A stretch of DNA of 64,000 bases, taken from assembly GCA_023386315.1 (NCBI GenBank), contig JAEWJZ010000018.1:343747-407746 (forward strand), read 5' to 3'. Both the position numbers and the translations under genes were made by a program. Positions 1 through 8,212 of this stretch are shown one piece after another; the stretch's first letter is position 1, and each line of letters starts with the position of its first letter. Below the pieces are notes generated by a model that saw nothing but the letters and a program-made list of their open reading frames with translations, was not told the DNA's origin and made no database searches. The stretch is from Bacillota bacterium. GTDB taxonomy: Bacteria; Bacillota; Clostridia; Lachnospirales; Lachnospiraceae.

Positions 1-154
1 AAGCGCTTCCCTCTGGGGCAATGTCAATGTTTTATTATTGAAGGAGTGTGATGACCATATTCTCGGCATTTTAATGATTTCAGCTTTCCGCCTTTATATT
101 TTGGCAGCAAAAACCTTCCCCAACAGGGCAATGTTGCCTGTTAAACATCTGATA

Positions 155-205
155 AAAAGGAAGCGCGGCTCTGTCGACAAAAATCATCTACAGAGCTGCG
201 CTCCC
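155..205 (-). terminator. Rho-independent terminator after the DUF4914-type gene
   Basis: Arms at 162-174 and 190-202 pair over 13 positions with one mismatch. On the minus strand the stem is followed by a T-rich stretch (TTCCTTTTTATC). It lies about 30 bases past the stop codon at 235. A second, smaller near-perfect hairpin (122-142) lies further left, without a T-run. I see no gene in 1-234. Confidence 0.8.
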
Positions 206-234
206 TTACATATACAACTTCTTATGGTCTGATT

Positions 235-2112
235 TTAATATCTCATAGGCATAATTTCAAGATAATCCTGAACAGTCGCACCCTTCATGAACATCTCGAT
301 AATCTGCTTTCCTAACGGATTTAACTCGTCTGTATTATATTTCACCAGCTCCTGCTTAAAGAATTCAGTTAAGATTGCAGCACCTGCATCATAGCCTTCA
401 ATTCCCACTTCCTGCTGGGTTTCGGGTCTTAAGAATGCTCTTCTGATATATTGTCCGTCAATCTTTAATGAATCAAGACCAAATCCTAACAGAGGACAGC
501 GCGCTTCCACCAGATGCTCTGGCTTGAATTTCGCGCTTCCGCGGCGGGCGATGTATTCTCTGGAAATCCACTCAGGCATAAAGCTGACCTCATAAGCTCC
601 GATATGCTGATTGGGAATCAGGACATAACGGGTATTGGTAGACTGTAATATCTGATCCAGAAGAAGATTGGCCTGTGTTACCATCTTACCTGTTGCAAAT
701 GGCCAGTAGGATCCCACTCCTTCGCTGGTCATTCCCTGAGAATCAATGATGCTTGGATTGTTGTAGCCTCTTGGTGCAACCAGACGCCACAGCCATGCAA
801 GAGCAGGCGGAAGGATATGCATAATACCCATAATTCCGTATGACGGATTGGCCTTTGTACACGCAGGTGTTCTTACACCAAAGCTTCTTACATCAACCTC
901 AACCGGCTCATCAATGGAGTTTGGCACCAGTTTTCTTGGCATAATTACCCGTGGATTGGGGCAGGGCTTTCCGGTGCTGTCCATGGTATGCTCCCAAGGC
1001 AGACAGGTTGCTTCCGGTACTCCCTGGAGGTTTAAAAAGATTAACGGCTCTTCCGGCTGAATGAATATTCTTTCATACTGGGGAGAAGCTCCGTAGCGCT
1101 TAATATTATCCACTCTTAAAAACCAGGCAGATTCCGCATCCTTGACAACCAGCTTCTTACTGCCCTGCTGCATCTTTGGATGGCACAGCGCCATATCATC
1201 CGTTACAGGAATTAAATCACAGGTCTCTGAAAGATTTAAATAGTTCTTCTCTCCTGTCACCGTATTTCTTCCTAAAATGACTCTTCCATCCATCTCTTTA
1301 TGGATATCTTCCAGCATTTCACTCTTTCCGCCACCGGAAGCGCCTTCATGCATAATCACGATTTCATTATCGTAGGGAGTGATAACTTTTACTGCGGATG
1401 CATGTGCGGTTACCCAGCCTTCTTCCTCACCAATATCTAAAAGCACGCCATATATACCCTTTTTCGCGCTTGGACCTGGATAGAGATTATAGGCATATAC
1501 CTCATGGATTCCTTTCAGGCGGTTATGAACCACTACCTGTTTTCCATTGAAATGCGTATGACGGAATGGCGGTGCAAGAAAAACAACTGCTCTCGGTTTA
1601 AAATCATATGTGATTTCGTCTATGTTTAAAAATCCCTGGAGATCCGCAAGGCCTGCTGCAAAAAATCCTGCATTGGCCGGAGCTACTAAAACAGAATCAT
1701 AACCATACTCCAGTCCGCCGGATTTAAATGGGAAAAATATCAGCTCCTGATTTTTCAGCCAGTCAAAGGTATCCATTCTGAGAGATTCGAAATCCTTATG
1801 ATAAACATCCTCATATCTGGGTTTATCCGTCGGATTTTTGTCTGCGATCAGCATGGAATTGGGATCACGTCTGCGCATGTAATCTTCCATATAATTCACT
1901 ACAATACCATTTTTACATTTGGTTGCGGTAGCCTCTAAAACTCTCCCCTTGCCTTCCACTTCGTAATCAATATCAAATGTAACGTTCTCATCGCCGCCCA
2001 TAGCAAGAGTCAACAGCTCTTTTCGTGATTTTGGAATGACGACACCCTGTGACTGATTTAAAATATCCTGTACATACTCCGGTAAATTTAATTTACGTAA
2101 ACATTCTAGCAT
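235..2112 (-). CDS. DUF4914-type protein with a PEPCK/HPr-kinase-like P-loop, function unknown
   Basis: This 625-residue soluble protein looks like the DUF4914 family (about 630 residues, Firmicutes); that is recall, not a search. What is visible is a Walker-A-like GASGGGKSEM at about residues 257-266, preceded by a hydrophobic strand and His-Glu, and a later RVILGRNTVTGEKNY segment. The loop resembles the nucleotide loop of PEP carboxykinases and HPr kinases (GxxGxGKS/T), so an ATP- or GTP-dependent kinase or carboxykinase-like role is plausible but unproven. No signal peptide or membrane segment is seen. The longest frame starts at 2124, but GGAGGAA sits directly before ATG 2112, so I use 2112. 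The gene is monocistronic, with its own terminator and a repeat-rich upstream region. Confidence 0.8.
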   Translation of the reverse strand: MLECLRKLNLPEYVQDILNQSQGVVIPKSRKELLTLAMGGDENVTFDIDYEVEGKGRVLEATATKCKNGIVVNYMEDYMRRRDPNSMLIADKNPTDKPRYEDVYHKDFESLRMDTFDWLKNQELIFFPFKSGGLEYGYDSVLVAPANAGFFAAGLADLQGFLNIDEITYDFKPRAVVFLAPPFRHTHFNGKQVVVHNRLKGIHEVYAYNLYPGPSAKKGIYGVLLDIGEEEGWVTAHASAVKVITPYDNEIVIMHEGASGGGKSEMLEDIHKEMDGRVILGRNTVTGEKNYLNLSETCDLIPVTDDMALCHPKMQQGSKKLVVKDAESAWFLRVDNIKRYGASPQYERIFIQPEEPLIFLNLQGVPEATCLPWEHTMDSTGKPCPNPRVIMPRKLVPNSIDEPVEVDVRSFGVRTPACTKANPSYGIMGIMHILPPALAWLWRLVAPRGYNNPSIIDSQGMTSEGVGSYWPFATGKMVTQANLLLDQILQSTNTRYVLIPNQHIGAYEVSFMPEWISREYIARRGSAKFKPEHLVEARCPLLGFGLDSLKIDGQYIRRAFLRPETQQEVGIEGYDAGAAILTEFFKQELVKYNTDELNPLGKQIIEMFMKGATVQDYLEIMPMRY

Positions 2113-2128
2113 ATTTTCCTCCATTCCT

Positions 2129-2225
2129 GTGCATAATTATGCACCTGAAGTTTGTACCGAAGACTGCACTGGTACAAACTATGTAGTTTAAAAATCCCAA
2201 ACATTAGCATTCCATTACATAGTTT
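2129..2225 (-). promoter_or_regulatory. Nested inverted repeats upstream of the DUF4914-type gene
   Basis: Three perfect symmetric elements are visible. GTGCATAATTATGCAC (2129-2144) is a 16-base palindrome just upstream of the ribosome binding site. GTTTGTACC (2150-2158) pairs with GGTACAAAC (2171-2179). AAACTATGTA (2176-2185) pairs with TACATAGTTT (2216-2225), and AAACTA/TAGTTT is itself palindromic at 2176-2189. They could be operators or a structured 5' leader. I could not place a convincing -10/-35 pair among them. Confidence 0.6.
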
Positions 2226-2353
2226 ATTTTAGACATTTTTCGTCATATTACTCACCCGGCATTTATTGCTAAATTTTGCCATACCCTCAGCCCTTAACAG
2301 AAACTTTCTTTTTCCTGCTCTTACCGATCAGCCTCCTTTTATCAGGCATTATG

Positions 2354-2518
2354 GAAAAAGCCGATACCCGTAACCTGGATATCGGCTCAGTTACACCTTT
2401 ATGCAACCCGTTTTATAAGTCTTCCGGTACTATCAAACTGTGTAAATCCAGTCTTATCCTATGCCGTCTTAAAAATAGTGATGTAGAAAGACACTTTAGA
2501 AGATCAAAGTCCTACTGT
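2354..2518 (-). ncRNA. Candidate non-coding RNA or terminated leader between purD and the DUF4914-type gene
   Basis: A strong sigma-A promoter (2525-2553) would start a minus-strand RNA near 2518. The RNA would end at a hairpin (2359-2366 with 2380-2387, AGCCGATA/TATCGGCT) followed by CTTTTT. No credible ORF lies within the roughly 165 nt. A short internal hairpin (ACTTT/AAAGT) sits near its 5' end, and TTACAC pairs with GTGTAA in the 3' half. The family is not recognised: its ends do not pair as in 6S RNA, and known riboswitch cores are absent. It may be an sRNA or an attenuated leader. This is the main content of the 480-base gap 2113-2592. Confidence 0.5.
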
Positions 2519-2524
2519 AGAGAT

Positions 2525-2553
2525 ACAATATCATGAAACTTCTGTCGTGTCAA
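2525..2553 (-). promoter_or_regulatory. Sigma-A promoter of the candidate ncRNA
   Basis: On the minus strand TTGACA (2548-2553) is separated by 17 bases from TATTGT (2525-2530). It starts just after the purD stop codon and points to the ncRNA segment. Confidence 0.65.
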
Positions 2554-2592
2554 CGTTTTTTTATGCAGAAAAACCCCTGACATAAGACGTTT

Positions 2593-3867
2593 TCACGCTT
2601 CATCGATTGCCTTGCCGATATCATGCCTCATATATTTGTTCTCAAACTCCACCCATTCTGCAGCTTCATAAGCGTTGGCTCTTGCTTCCTTTAAATTGTT
2701 TCCAAGAGCTGTCACACCAAGGACTCTTCCTCCATTTGTAACAGGGTTGCCCTCTTCATCAAACCGGCTGCCTGCATGAAATGCATAATAACCAGCCTGT
2801 CCTTTAAAACGCTCCAGTCCTTTAATTGGAAACCCTTTTTCATAATGTTCCGGATACCCATCAGAAGCCAGGACGACACAGACAGCCGCATTGTCTTCAA
2901 ACTGTAAGTCAATCTCATTTAGTTTTCCGTCTATACAGGCCTCAAACACCTCTATTATATCATTTTTCATTCTTGGAAGAACTACCTGTGTTTCCGGATC
3001 ACCGAATCTTGCATTGTATTCTAAAACCCTGGGTCCCTCTTTTGTCAGCATCAGACCGAAAAAGATAATTCCCTTAAATTCCCTGTTCTCAGACAGCATC
3101 GCATCCACAGTTGCCTGATAGATATATTTTTTACAGAATGCATCGATTTCTTCTGTATAGAAAGGACTGGGAGAAAAAGTACCCATTCCGCCAGTATTAA
3201 GACCTTTGTCTCCATCCTTCGCCCTTTTATGATCCTGGGCAGAGGTCATAATTTTTATGTTCTTACCATCTACGAAAGAAAGTACGGACACTTCCCGTCC
3301 AACCATGAATTCTTCCACTACAATCCGGTCACCGGCAGATCCGAACTGCTTATCAAGCATCAGTGTTCGTACACCGTCTTTCGCCTCTTCCAGTGAATTA
3401 CAGATTAAAACACCTTTGCCCAGAGCAAGTCCATCCGCCTTTAGAACAACCGGCATTTTGGCAGTTTCCAGATAAGTAAGAGCTTTTACTGCGGAATCAA
3501 ATGTTTCATAAGCAGCCGTTGGAATTTTGTATTTTTTCATCAGATCCTTAGAAAAGGATTTGGAACCTTCCAGACAGGCAGCCTTCTTCTCCGGACCAAA
3601 CACCCGGATTCCTGCTTTCATAAATGCATCAGCAGCCCCTGCCACAAGGGGATCATCGGGGCCGACAATTACCAGGTCAATTTCTTTCTTCCTGGCAAAG
3701 TCCACCTGCCTGTCAAAATCCATCACTCCGATATCGACACATTCTGCGATCTCAGCAATTCCGGCGTTTCCCGGAGCACAGTACAGCTTTTGGACCTTAG
3801 GGCTCTGGGCAGCTTTCCATGCAATGGCATGTTCCCTGCCGCCGCCTCCTATAATCAGAACCTTCAT
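2593..3867 (-). CDS. purD: Phosphoribosylamine-glycine ligase
   Basis: PurD joins glycine to 5-phosphoribosylamine with ATP to give GAR, step 2 of IMP synthesis, in the cytoplasm. The 424-residue product has the N-terminal GGGGREH loop, an ATP-grasp core with VLKADGLALGKGV near residue 135, GLNTGGMGTFSP, and the metal/ATP motif EYNARFGDPE near residue 290. Length is normal for the family. The frame is open to 3924, but the true start is ATG 3867 ([13 protein letters not shown]). It overlaps the purN stop by four bases (ATGA), which implies translational coupling. It is the last gene of purE-purM-purN-purD. Confidence 0.97.
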   Translation of the reverse strand: MKVLIIGGGGREHAIAWKAAQSPKVQKLYCAPGNAGIAEIAECVDIGVMDFDRQVDFARKKEIDLVIVGPDDPLVAGAADAFMKAGIRVFGPEKKAACLEGSKSFSKDLMKKYKIPTAAYETFDSAVKALTYLETAKMPVVLKADGLALGKGVLICNSLEEAKDGVRTLMLDKQFGSAGDRIVVEEFMVGREVSVLSFVDGKNIKIMTSAQDHKRAKDGDKGLNTGGMGTFSPSPFYTEEIDAFCKKYIYQATVDAMLSENREFKGIIFFGLMLTKEGPRVLEYNARFGDPETQVVLPRMKNDIIEVFEACIDGKLNEIDLQFEDNAAVCVVLASDGYPEHYEKGFPIKGLERFKGQAGYYAFHAGSRFDEEGNPVTNGGRVLGVTALGNNLKEARANAYEAAEWVEFENKYMRHDIGKAIDEA

Positions 3868-4466
3868 GCTTTTTCCTCCTGTTCCTTTGCAATCAGCGCA
3901 ATCGCCTGGGGAAGAATGATCCATTCCGCTTCTTCCATCACTCTTTTCTGAAGTTCTCCCGGCGTATCGCCTTCCTTTACTTCCACTGCCTTCTGCAGAA
4001 TAATGGGACCTGTATCTGTTCCCTCATCAACATAATGGACCGTAGCCCCTGTGATTTTTACGCCTCTGGCTAATGCAGCCTCGTGAACCTTCAGCCCATA
4101 ATATCCGGTCCCGCAAAAGGAAGGTATCAGGGAAGGATGAATATTAATAATGCGGTTTCTGTACTTCCTGATCATAGCTTCAGGAATGGTAACCAGGAAA
4201 CCAGCAAGCACGATTAAATCAAGATGATACTCATCGATTCGGGATAAAAGTTCATCATGGAATAACGTTCTGCTTTCATAATCCTTAGGAGAAATGCAAA
4301 GAGCATCGATTCCATGATTCCTTGCACGTTCCAGCGCATAGGCATTGTGGTTATTGCTGATAACTACTTTGACCTCAGTGTTTTTAATCTCCCCGCTGTC
4401 AATGGCATCCAAAACAGCCTGAAGATTGGTCCCTCCGCCGGATACCAGAACGCCGACTCTTAGCAT
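3864..4466 (-). CDS. purN: Phosphoribosylglycinamide formyltransferase (10-formyl-THF dependent)
   Basis: PurN formylates GAR to FGAR (step 3) using 10-formyltetrahydrofolate. The 200-residue protein has the N-terminal [15 protein letters not shown] phosphate loop, the active-site segment [11 protein letters not shown] with the catalytic His, and [17 protein letters not shown] carrying the catalytic Asp. Size matches the usual 190-210 residues. Its start overlaps the end of purM by seven bases and its stop overlaps purD, so the three genes form a tightly packed operon. Confidence 0.97.
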   Translation of the reverse strand: MLRVGVLVSGGGTNLQAVLDAIDSGEIKNTEVKVVISNNHNAYALERARNHGIDALCISPKDYESRTLFHDELLSRIDEYHLDLIVLAGFLVTIPEAMIRKYRNRIINIHPSLIPSFCGTGYYGLKVHEAALARGVKITGATVHYVDEGTDTGPIILQKAVEVKEGDTPGELQKRVMEEAEWIILPQAIALIAKEQEEKA

Positions 4467-5485
4467 AAGACCACACCCTTCTCACCGGCTTTTGTGCAGC
4501 CGATTACATAAGGAGTCTCTCCTGCAGCCCTGATCGCATCCATGGTCTTGTCCTGATCAGCCGGATCAACTGCCAGCACCATGCCAATTCCCATATTAAA
4601 CGTATTGTACATGATTTCTTCCGCTATCTCGCCCTTTTCTTCCATGAGTCTAAAGATGGGAGGAACTTTATAGCTGTTTTTCTCCACTTCTGCACAGATT
4701 CCATCAGGAAGCATACGTGGAATGTTCTCATAGAATCCACCTCCGGTGATATGACTGCAGCCTTTTATGATCACACCGCACTCTTTCACGCTTTTTAATG
4801 CTTTTACGTAAATTTTGGTAGGCACAATCAGGCATTCTCCAAGAGTTGTTCCCAATTCATCGTAATAAACATTTAAATTATCTTTCGTCACGTCAAATAC
4901 GCTGCGGACAAGAGAAAATCCATTGCTGTGAACACCGGAAGATGCAATACCGATTAAAATGTCGCCGGCTTCTATATTCTTACCGGTAATCAGATTCTTT
5001 TCATCTACTACTCCAACCGCAAAACCTGCAAGATCATATTCATCCTCAGGATAAAAACCAGGCATCTCTGCGGTTTCCCCTCCGATCAGTGCAGCGCCTG
5101 CCTGTTTGCAGCCTTCTGCAACACCACTGACGATTCCAGCAATCTTTTCCGGATAGTTCTTCCCACAGGCTATATAATCAAGGAAAAACAGCGGTTCTCC
5201 TCCTGCACAGGCAATATCATTGACACACATGGCTACACAATCGATACCAACCGTATTATGCCGATCCATAAGAAATGCAAGCTTCAGCTTTGTTCCCACT
5301 CCGTCGGTTCCGGACACCAGAGTCGGCTTTTCCATTTCTTTAAAAGCTGACATAGAAAATGCTCCTGAAAAACCGCCCAGTCCGCCAAGGACTTCCGGCC
5401 TCATGGTTTCCAGTACATGCTTTTTCATTAATTCAACCGATTTGTATCCAGCTTCGATATCTACTCCGGCATTCTTATAATCCAT
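4460..5485 (-). CDS. purM: Phosphoribosylformylglycinamidine cyclo-ligase (AIR synthetase)
   Basis: PurM closes the imidazole ring of FGAM to AIR with ATP (step 5). The 341-residue protein carries family motifs [12 protein letters not shown] near residue 60, [18 protein letters not shown], and [11 protein letters not shown] near residue 135, followed by [14 protein letters not shown] clear GCGGAGG site precedes the ATG. purL, whose product makes the FGAM substrate, is not in this window. Confidence 0.97.
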   Translation of the reverse strand: MDYKNAGVDIEAGYKSVELMKKHVLETMRPEVLGGLGGFSGAFSMSAFKEMEKPTLVSGTDGVGTKLKLAFLMDRHNTVGIDCVAMCVNDIACAGGEPLFFLDYIACGKNYPEKIAGIVSGVAEGCKQAGAALIGGETAEMPGFYPEDEYDLAGFAVGVVDEKNLITGKNIEAGDILIGIASSGVHSNGFSLVRSVFDVTKDNLNVYYDELGTTLGECLIVPTKIYVKALKSVKECGVIIKGCSHITGGGFYENIPRMLPDGICAEVEKNSYKVPPIFRLMEEKGEIAEEIMYNTFNMGIGMVLAVDPADQDKTMDAIRAAGETPYVIGCTKAGEKGVVLC

Positions 5486-5512
5486 CTCTTTTTCCTCCGC
5501 TTTTTCTTCCTG

Positions 5513-6028
5513 TTATTTCATCTGGGACAAATATTCCCGGTACCCGATCTGCTCCAGCTTTTCTGTTTTTTTCACGACATCATTCTTTAATTTCTCAGAA
5601 TAATCCTTCAATCTCGCCAAAAGTTCCCCATCTCCTGCTGCCAGAATCTTTGCTGCCAGAATTCCTGCATTGGTTCCTCCGTTAATTGCCACAGTTGCTA
5701 CCGGGATACCAGAAGGCATCTGTACAATGGAATACAGGGAATCCACACCGCCCAGATCTGAAGTTTTCATGGGGATACCAATCACGGGCATTGGAAATAA
5801 TGCAGCACACATTCCAGGAAGATGAGCTGCTTTTCCTGCTCCGGCGATGATCACTTTAACGCCTCTGGCCTCTGCTGTTTTCGCATATTCAAAAAATATA
5901 TCCGGTTCCCTGTGTGCAGAAATGACGGTCATTTCAAACTCCACACCCAGCTTTTCCAGAACCTCTGCAGCCTGCGCCATAACAGGCATATCTGAATCAC
6001 TTCCCATAACAATTGATACGTTTGCCAT
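5513..6028 (-). CDS. purE: N5-carboxyaminoimidazole ribonucleotide mutase (class I PurE)
   Basis: PurE converts N5-CAIR to CAIR (step 6). The 171-residue protein shows MGSDSDMP near the start, SAHREPD with the catalytic His, and GAGKAAHLPGM. That last motif resembles the class I (bacterial mutase) form rather than the class II AIR carboxylase. Class I enzymes normally need PurK to make N5-CAIR, and no purK is seen beside it. The frame opens at 6058, but ATG 6028 has GGAG about ten bases upstream and fits the family N-terminus. It is the first gene of the purEMND operon. Confidence 0.96.
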   Translation of the reverse strand: MANVSIVMGSDSDMPVMAQAAEVLEKLGVEFEMTVISAHREPDIFFEYAKTAEARGVKVIIAGAGKAAHLPGMCAALFPMPVIGIPMKTSDLGGVDSLYSIVQMPSGIPVATVAINGGTNAGILAAKILAAGDGELLARLKDYSEKLKNDVVKKTEKLEQIGYREYLSQMK

Positions 6029-6086
6029 AGTAATTTCTCCTTTTCCTCTTCCAAACATGTGTAATTCATTATCAGGAATAATGTTG

Positions 6087-6138
6087 TTAATAAGTTTTTC
6101 TAATATTAACTGCTTATAAATTAATTAACACTTATTAA
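6087..6138 (-). promoter_or_regulatory. Symmetric AT-rich element in the purE leader
   Basis: TTAATAAGT (6087-6095) and ACTTATTAA (6130-6138) are perfect inverted repeats in the leader between the -10 box and purE. Within them lies CTTATAAATTAATT (6113-6126 on the plus strand). Its reverse complement occurs in the plus-strand sequence of the purC leader at 37934-37947. It is a candidate operator shared by two pur promoters. Confidence 0.45.
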
Positions 6139-6140
6139 TT

Positions 6141-6169
6141 ATAATACTAGCTTTTCCACTCCCCGTCAA
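6141..6169 (-). promoter_or_regulatory. Sigma-A promoter of purEMND
   Basis: On the minus strand TTGACG (6164-6169), a 17-base spacer and TATTAT (6141-6146, running into TATAAT) form a strong vegetative promoter. The leader to purE is about 105 nt. No purine riboswitch core was found in it. Confidence 0.8.
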
Positions 6170-6204
6170 TAATTTTCTTTATAATTTTAAGTATACCCTG
6201 TAAT

Positions 6205-6262
6205 TAAAAAAACAGGCGCAAAAAGCCGGAAGGATTCAACATCCAGCGGCTTTTTACACCTG
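6205..6262 (-). terminator. Terminator after the chemotaxis receptor gene
   Basis: AAAAAGCCG (6220-6228) pairs with CGGCTTTTT (6247-6255). On the minus strand a run of seven T follows (6206-6212). Confidence 0.85.
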
Positions 6263-6270
6263 ATATGTAT

Positions 6271-8103
6271 TTAATATTTGCTGTTTTTAAATGAAGAGGA
6301 GTCTTCAAAGTAAACCGGGTCAATAGCAATAGGTTCCGGATCGGCTTCTTCTTTGAAAACAGGGACATACTCATTGTCAGCTTCTACTCTGGCAGTGTTT
6401 AAAGGTGCGCTGCTTTGCTGAGACTTCCCGCTATGAACCTTGAATTGCTGAACAAGACTTTTCATAATCTGCGCCTGACCTGACAGTTCCTCACTGGCCG
6501 CAGCACTTTGCTCCGCTGTAGCAGAGGTTGTCTGAACCACACTTGAGATCTGGTCAATACCCTGGGTAACCTGATTCACAGCGATTGCCTGCTTATCAGA
6601 GGCAGCGGCTATTTCTTCTATAATCATGTTAATGCGGCGGCTTCCTTCCACAACATCCTGCATGGCTTTCGCTGTTTCTGCAGTAATCCTGCTTCCGTTC
6701 TCCACTGCCTGTAAACTTTCCTCAATGAGAATTGTAGTATTTTTCGCCGCTTCTCCTGATTTGCTGGCAAGGTTGCGCACTTCATCGGCAACGACTGCAA
6801 ATCCTTTTCCTGCTTCCCCTGCACGTGCAGCTTCCACTGCTGCGTTTAATGCAAGGATATTGGTCTGGAATGCGATATCTTCAATCGTTCTGATAATCTT
6901 GCCAATCTCACTGGATTTGGTGTTAATCTCTGTCATGGCCTGATTCATTTCCATCATCTTCTGATTGCTCTTTGTTACATTGAGAGCCGCTTCTTCTGAT
7001 CTCATACGCGCTTCTTTTGCACTCTCCGCGTTTTTATTGATCTGATTGGAAATGTCATTAATCGTAGCTGCCAGCTCCTGTATAGAGGAAGCCTGCTCAG
7101 TGGCTCCCTGGGACAGTGCCTGCGCTCCGGAGGATACCTGCTCAGAACCACTGGCAACTAAGTCTGCCGATTCATTAATACGGAAAAGAGCATCGCTTAA
7201 ATTATCCCTGATATTCCTGATAGCCAGCAGAATGGGCTCATAATCCAGAACATACTGTTCCTGATTCTTTGACACAACCGTAAAATCTCCGGCTGCCATA
7301 GACCCTAACAGGTAGATGATATCATCAATAATACTTCCAATATTTAATATAGTGGAACGCATACTGTTGCCAAGTCCGCCAAGCTCATCTTTTGACTGAT
7401 AGGCCAGATCCACATGGAGACTGCCTTTTGACATCTCTGCGGCTGCCTTTTCAATCTCTTTAACGGGGGCAACAATACTCTTTGTCATGAATACAGCAAG
7501 AATCAGAGTCACTCCGGCTCCAACTATCTGAAGCAGGATCACGATAATCTGAGCAAAGCTCATAACAGCCTGTGACTTGGTAAAATCGCCGTCAGCATTC
7601 TTCTTTGCAGTATCGCTGATTTGCATCAGATCCGTCTGGAGCTGGTTAAAGCACGGTTCCAGAGAATCGAAGAAGATTTCTGTCGCCTGCCTGGTTTTAT
7701 TTTCTTTTGCCAGAGTGAACACTTTTTCTTTAAAGGGCTCCGCTTCAGTCAGCGTCTTCTCGATATTCTCAACGACCGACTTGTCCCCTCTGTAATGTTC
7801 TTTTAAAAATTGAACATTTTCTTTCAATTTATTAAAGTCTGCTTCCGATTCATCAATATACTTTGCTCTGGTATTTAAATCCAGGCTCATGGTTGCATAC
7901 CCCACGTTTTTTGCAGCCGATTGTATATTTTGTCTCATCTCTACGGTCATTAATGATACCTGATGGCCGTTGTTATAAAATTCTACGAATCTGGCATTGT
8001 TTCCTACCAGACTGTATAAGGAAGTACATGATACAATTAAAAACAAAACAAAAACCGCTCCAAAAGAGACCGTAATTCTTTTGCCAATCTTTAAATTCTT
8101 CAT
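6271..8103 (-). CDS. Methyl-accepting chemotaxis protein
   Basis: This transmembrane chemoreceptor (610 residues) would signal to CheA/CheW. It has a short N-terminal tail, TM1 at about residues 10-30, a helical periplasmic-type sensor of about 160 residues resembling four-helix-bundle MCP domains, TM2 near 190-215, and a HAMP segment. The long coiled signalling domain includes the highly conserved tip with [19 protein letters not shown] near residue 415. The C-terminal tail lacks an obvious CheR-binding pentapeptide. The frame opens at 8163; ATG 8103 is chosen because GGAGG precedes it. The ligand is unknown. A SigD-type promoter lies immediately upstream, consistent with motility-regulon expression, and a terminator closes the monocistronic unit. 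Confidence 0.93.
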   Translation of the reverse strand: MKNLKIGKRITVSFGAVFVLFLIVSCTSLYSLVGNNARFVEFYNNGHQVSLMTVEMRQNIQSAAKNVGYATMSLDLNTRAKYIDESEADFNKLKENVQFLKEHYRGDKSVVENIEKTLTEAEPFKEKVFTLAKENKTRQATEIFFDSLEPCFNQLQTDLMQISDTAKKNADGDFTKSQAVMSFAQIIVILLQIVGAGVTLILAVFMTKSIVAPVKEIEKAAAEMSKGSLHVDLAYQSKDELGGLGNSMRSTILNIGSIIDDIIYLLGSMAAGDFTVVSKNQEQYVLDYEPILLAIRNIRDNLSDALFRINESADLVASGSEQVSSGAQALSQGATEQASSIQELAATINDISNQINKNAESAKEARMRSEEAALNVTKSNQKMMEMNQAMTEINTKSSEIGKIIRTIEDIAFQTNILALNAAVEAARAGEAGKGFAVVADEVRNLASKSGEAAKNTTILIEESLQAVENGSRITAETAKAMQDVVEGSRRINMIIEEIAAASDKQAIAVNQVTQGIDQISSVVQTTSATAEQSAAASEELSGQAQIMKSLVQQFKVHSGKSQQSSAPLNTARVEADNEYVPVFKEEADPEPIAIDPVYFEDSSSFKNSKY

Positions 8104-8153
8104 TTGGTATCCTCCATTTAGCTCTTTTGTAAAAATCACACTCTGATAGTGTT

Positions 8154-8180
8154 TTATCGGCAATTATATACATTACTTAA
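8154..8180 (-). promoter_or_regulatory. SigD (sigma-28) type motility promoter of the MCP gene
   Basis: On the minus strand TTAA/TAAG (8176-8180) is followed 14-15 bases later by GCCGATAA (8154-8161). This matches the sigma-28 consensus TAAA-N15-GCCGATAA. It lies about 50 bases upstream of the MCP start. Confidence 0.75.
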
Positions 8181-8212
8181 TGATTTTCTCTAAGTTTTTG
8201 TAATTCTAAAGC

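Noticed and set aside
2354..2518. 6S RNA identity for the ncRNA
   Set aside because: The 5' and 3' ends do not pair and the 3' end is its own terminator hairpin.
2276..2536. 86-codon plus-strand frame in the purD/DUF4914 gap
   Set aside because: No ribosome binding site, no family features, and it crosses the terminator and promoter of the candidate ncRNA.
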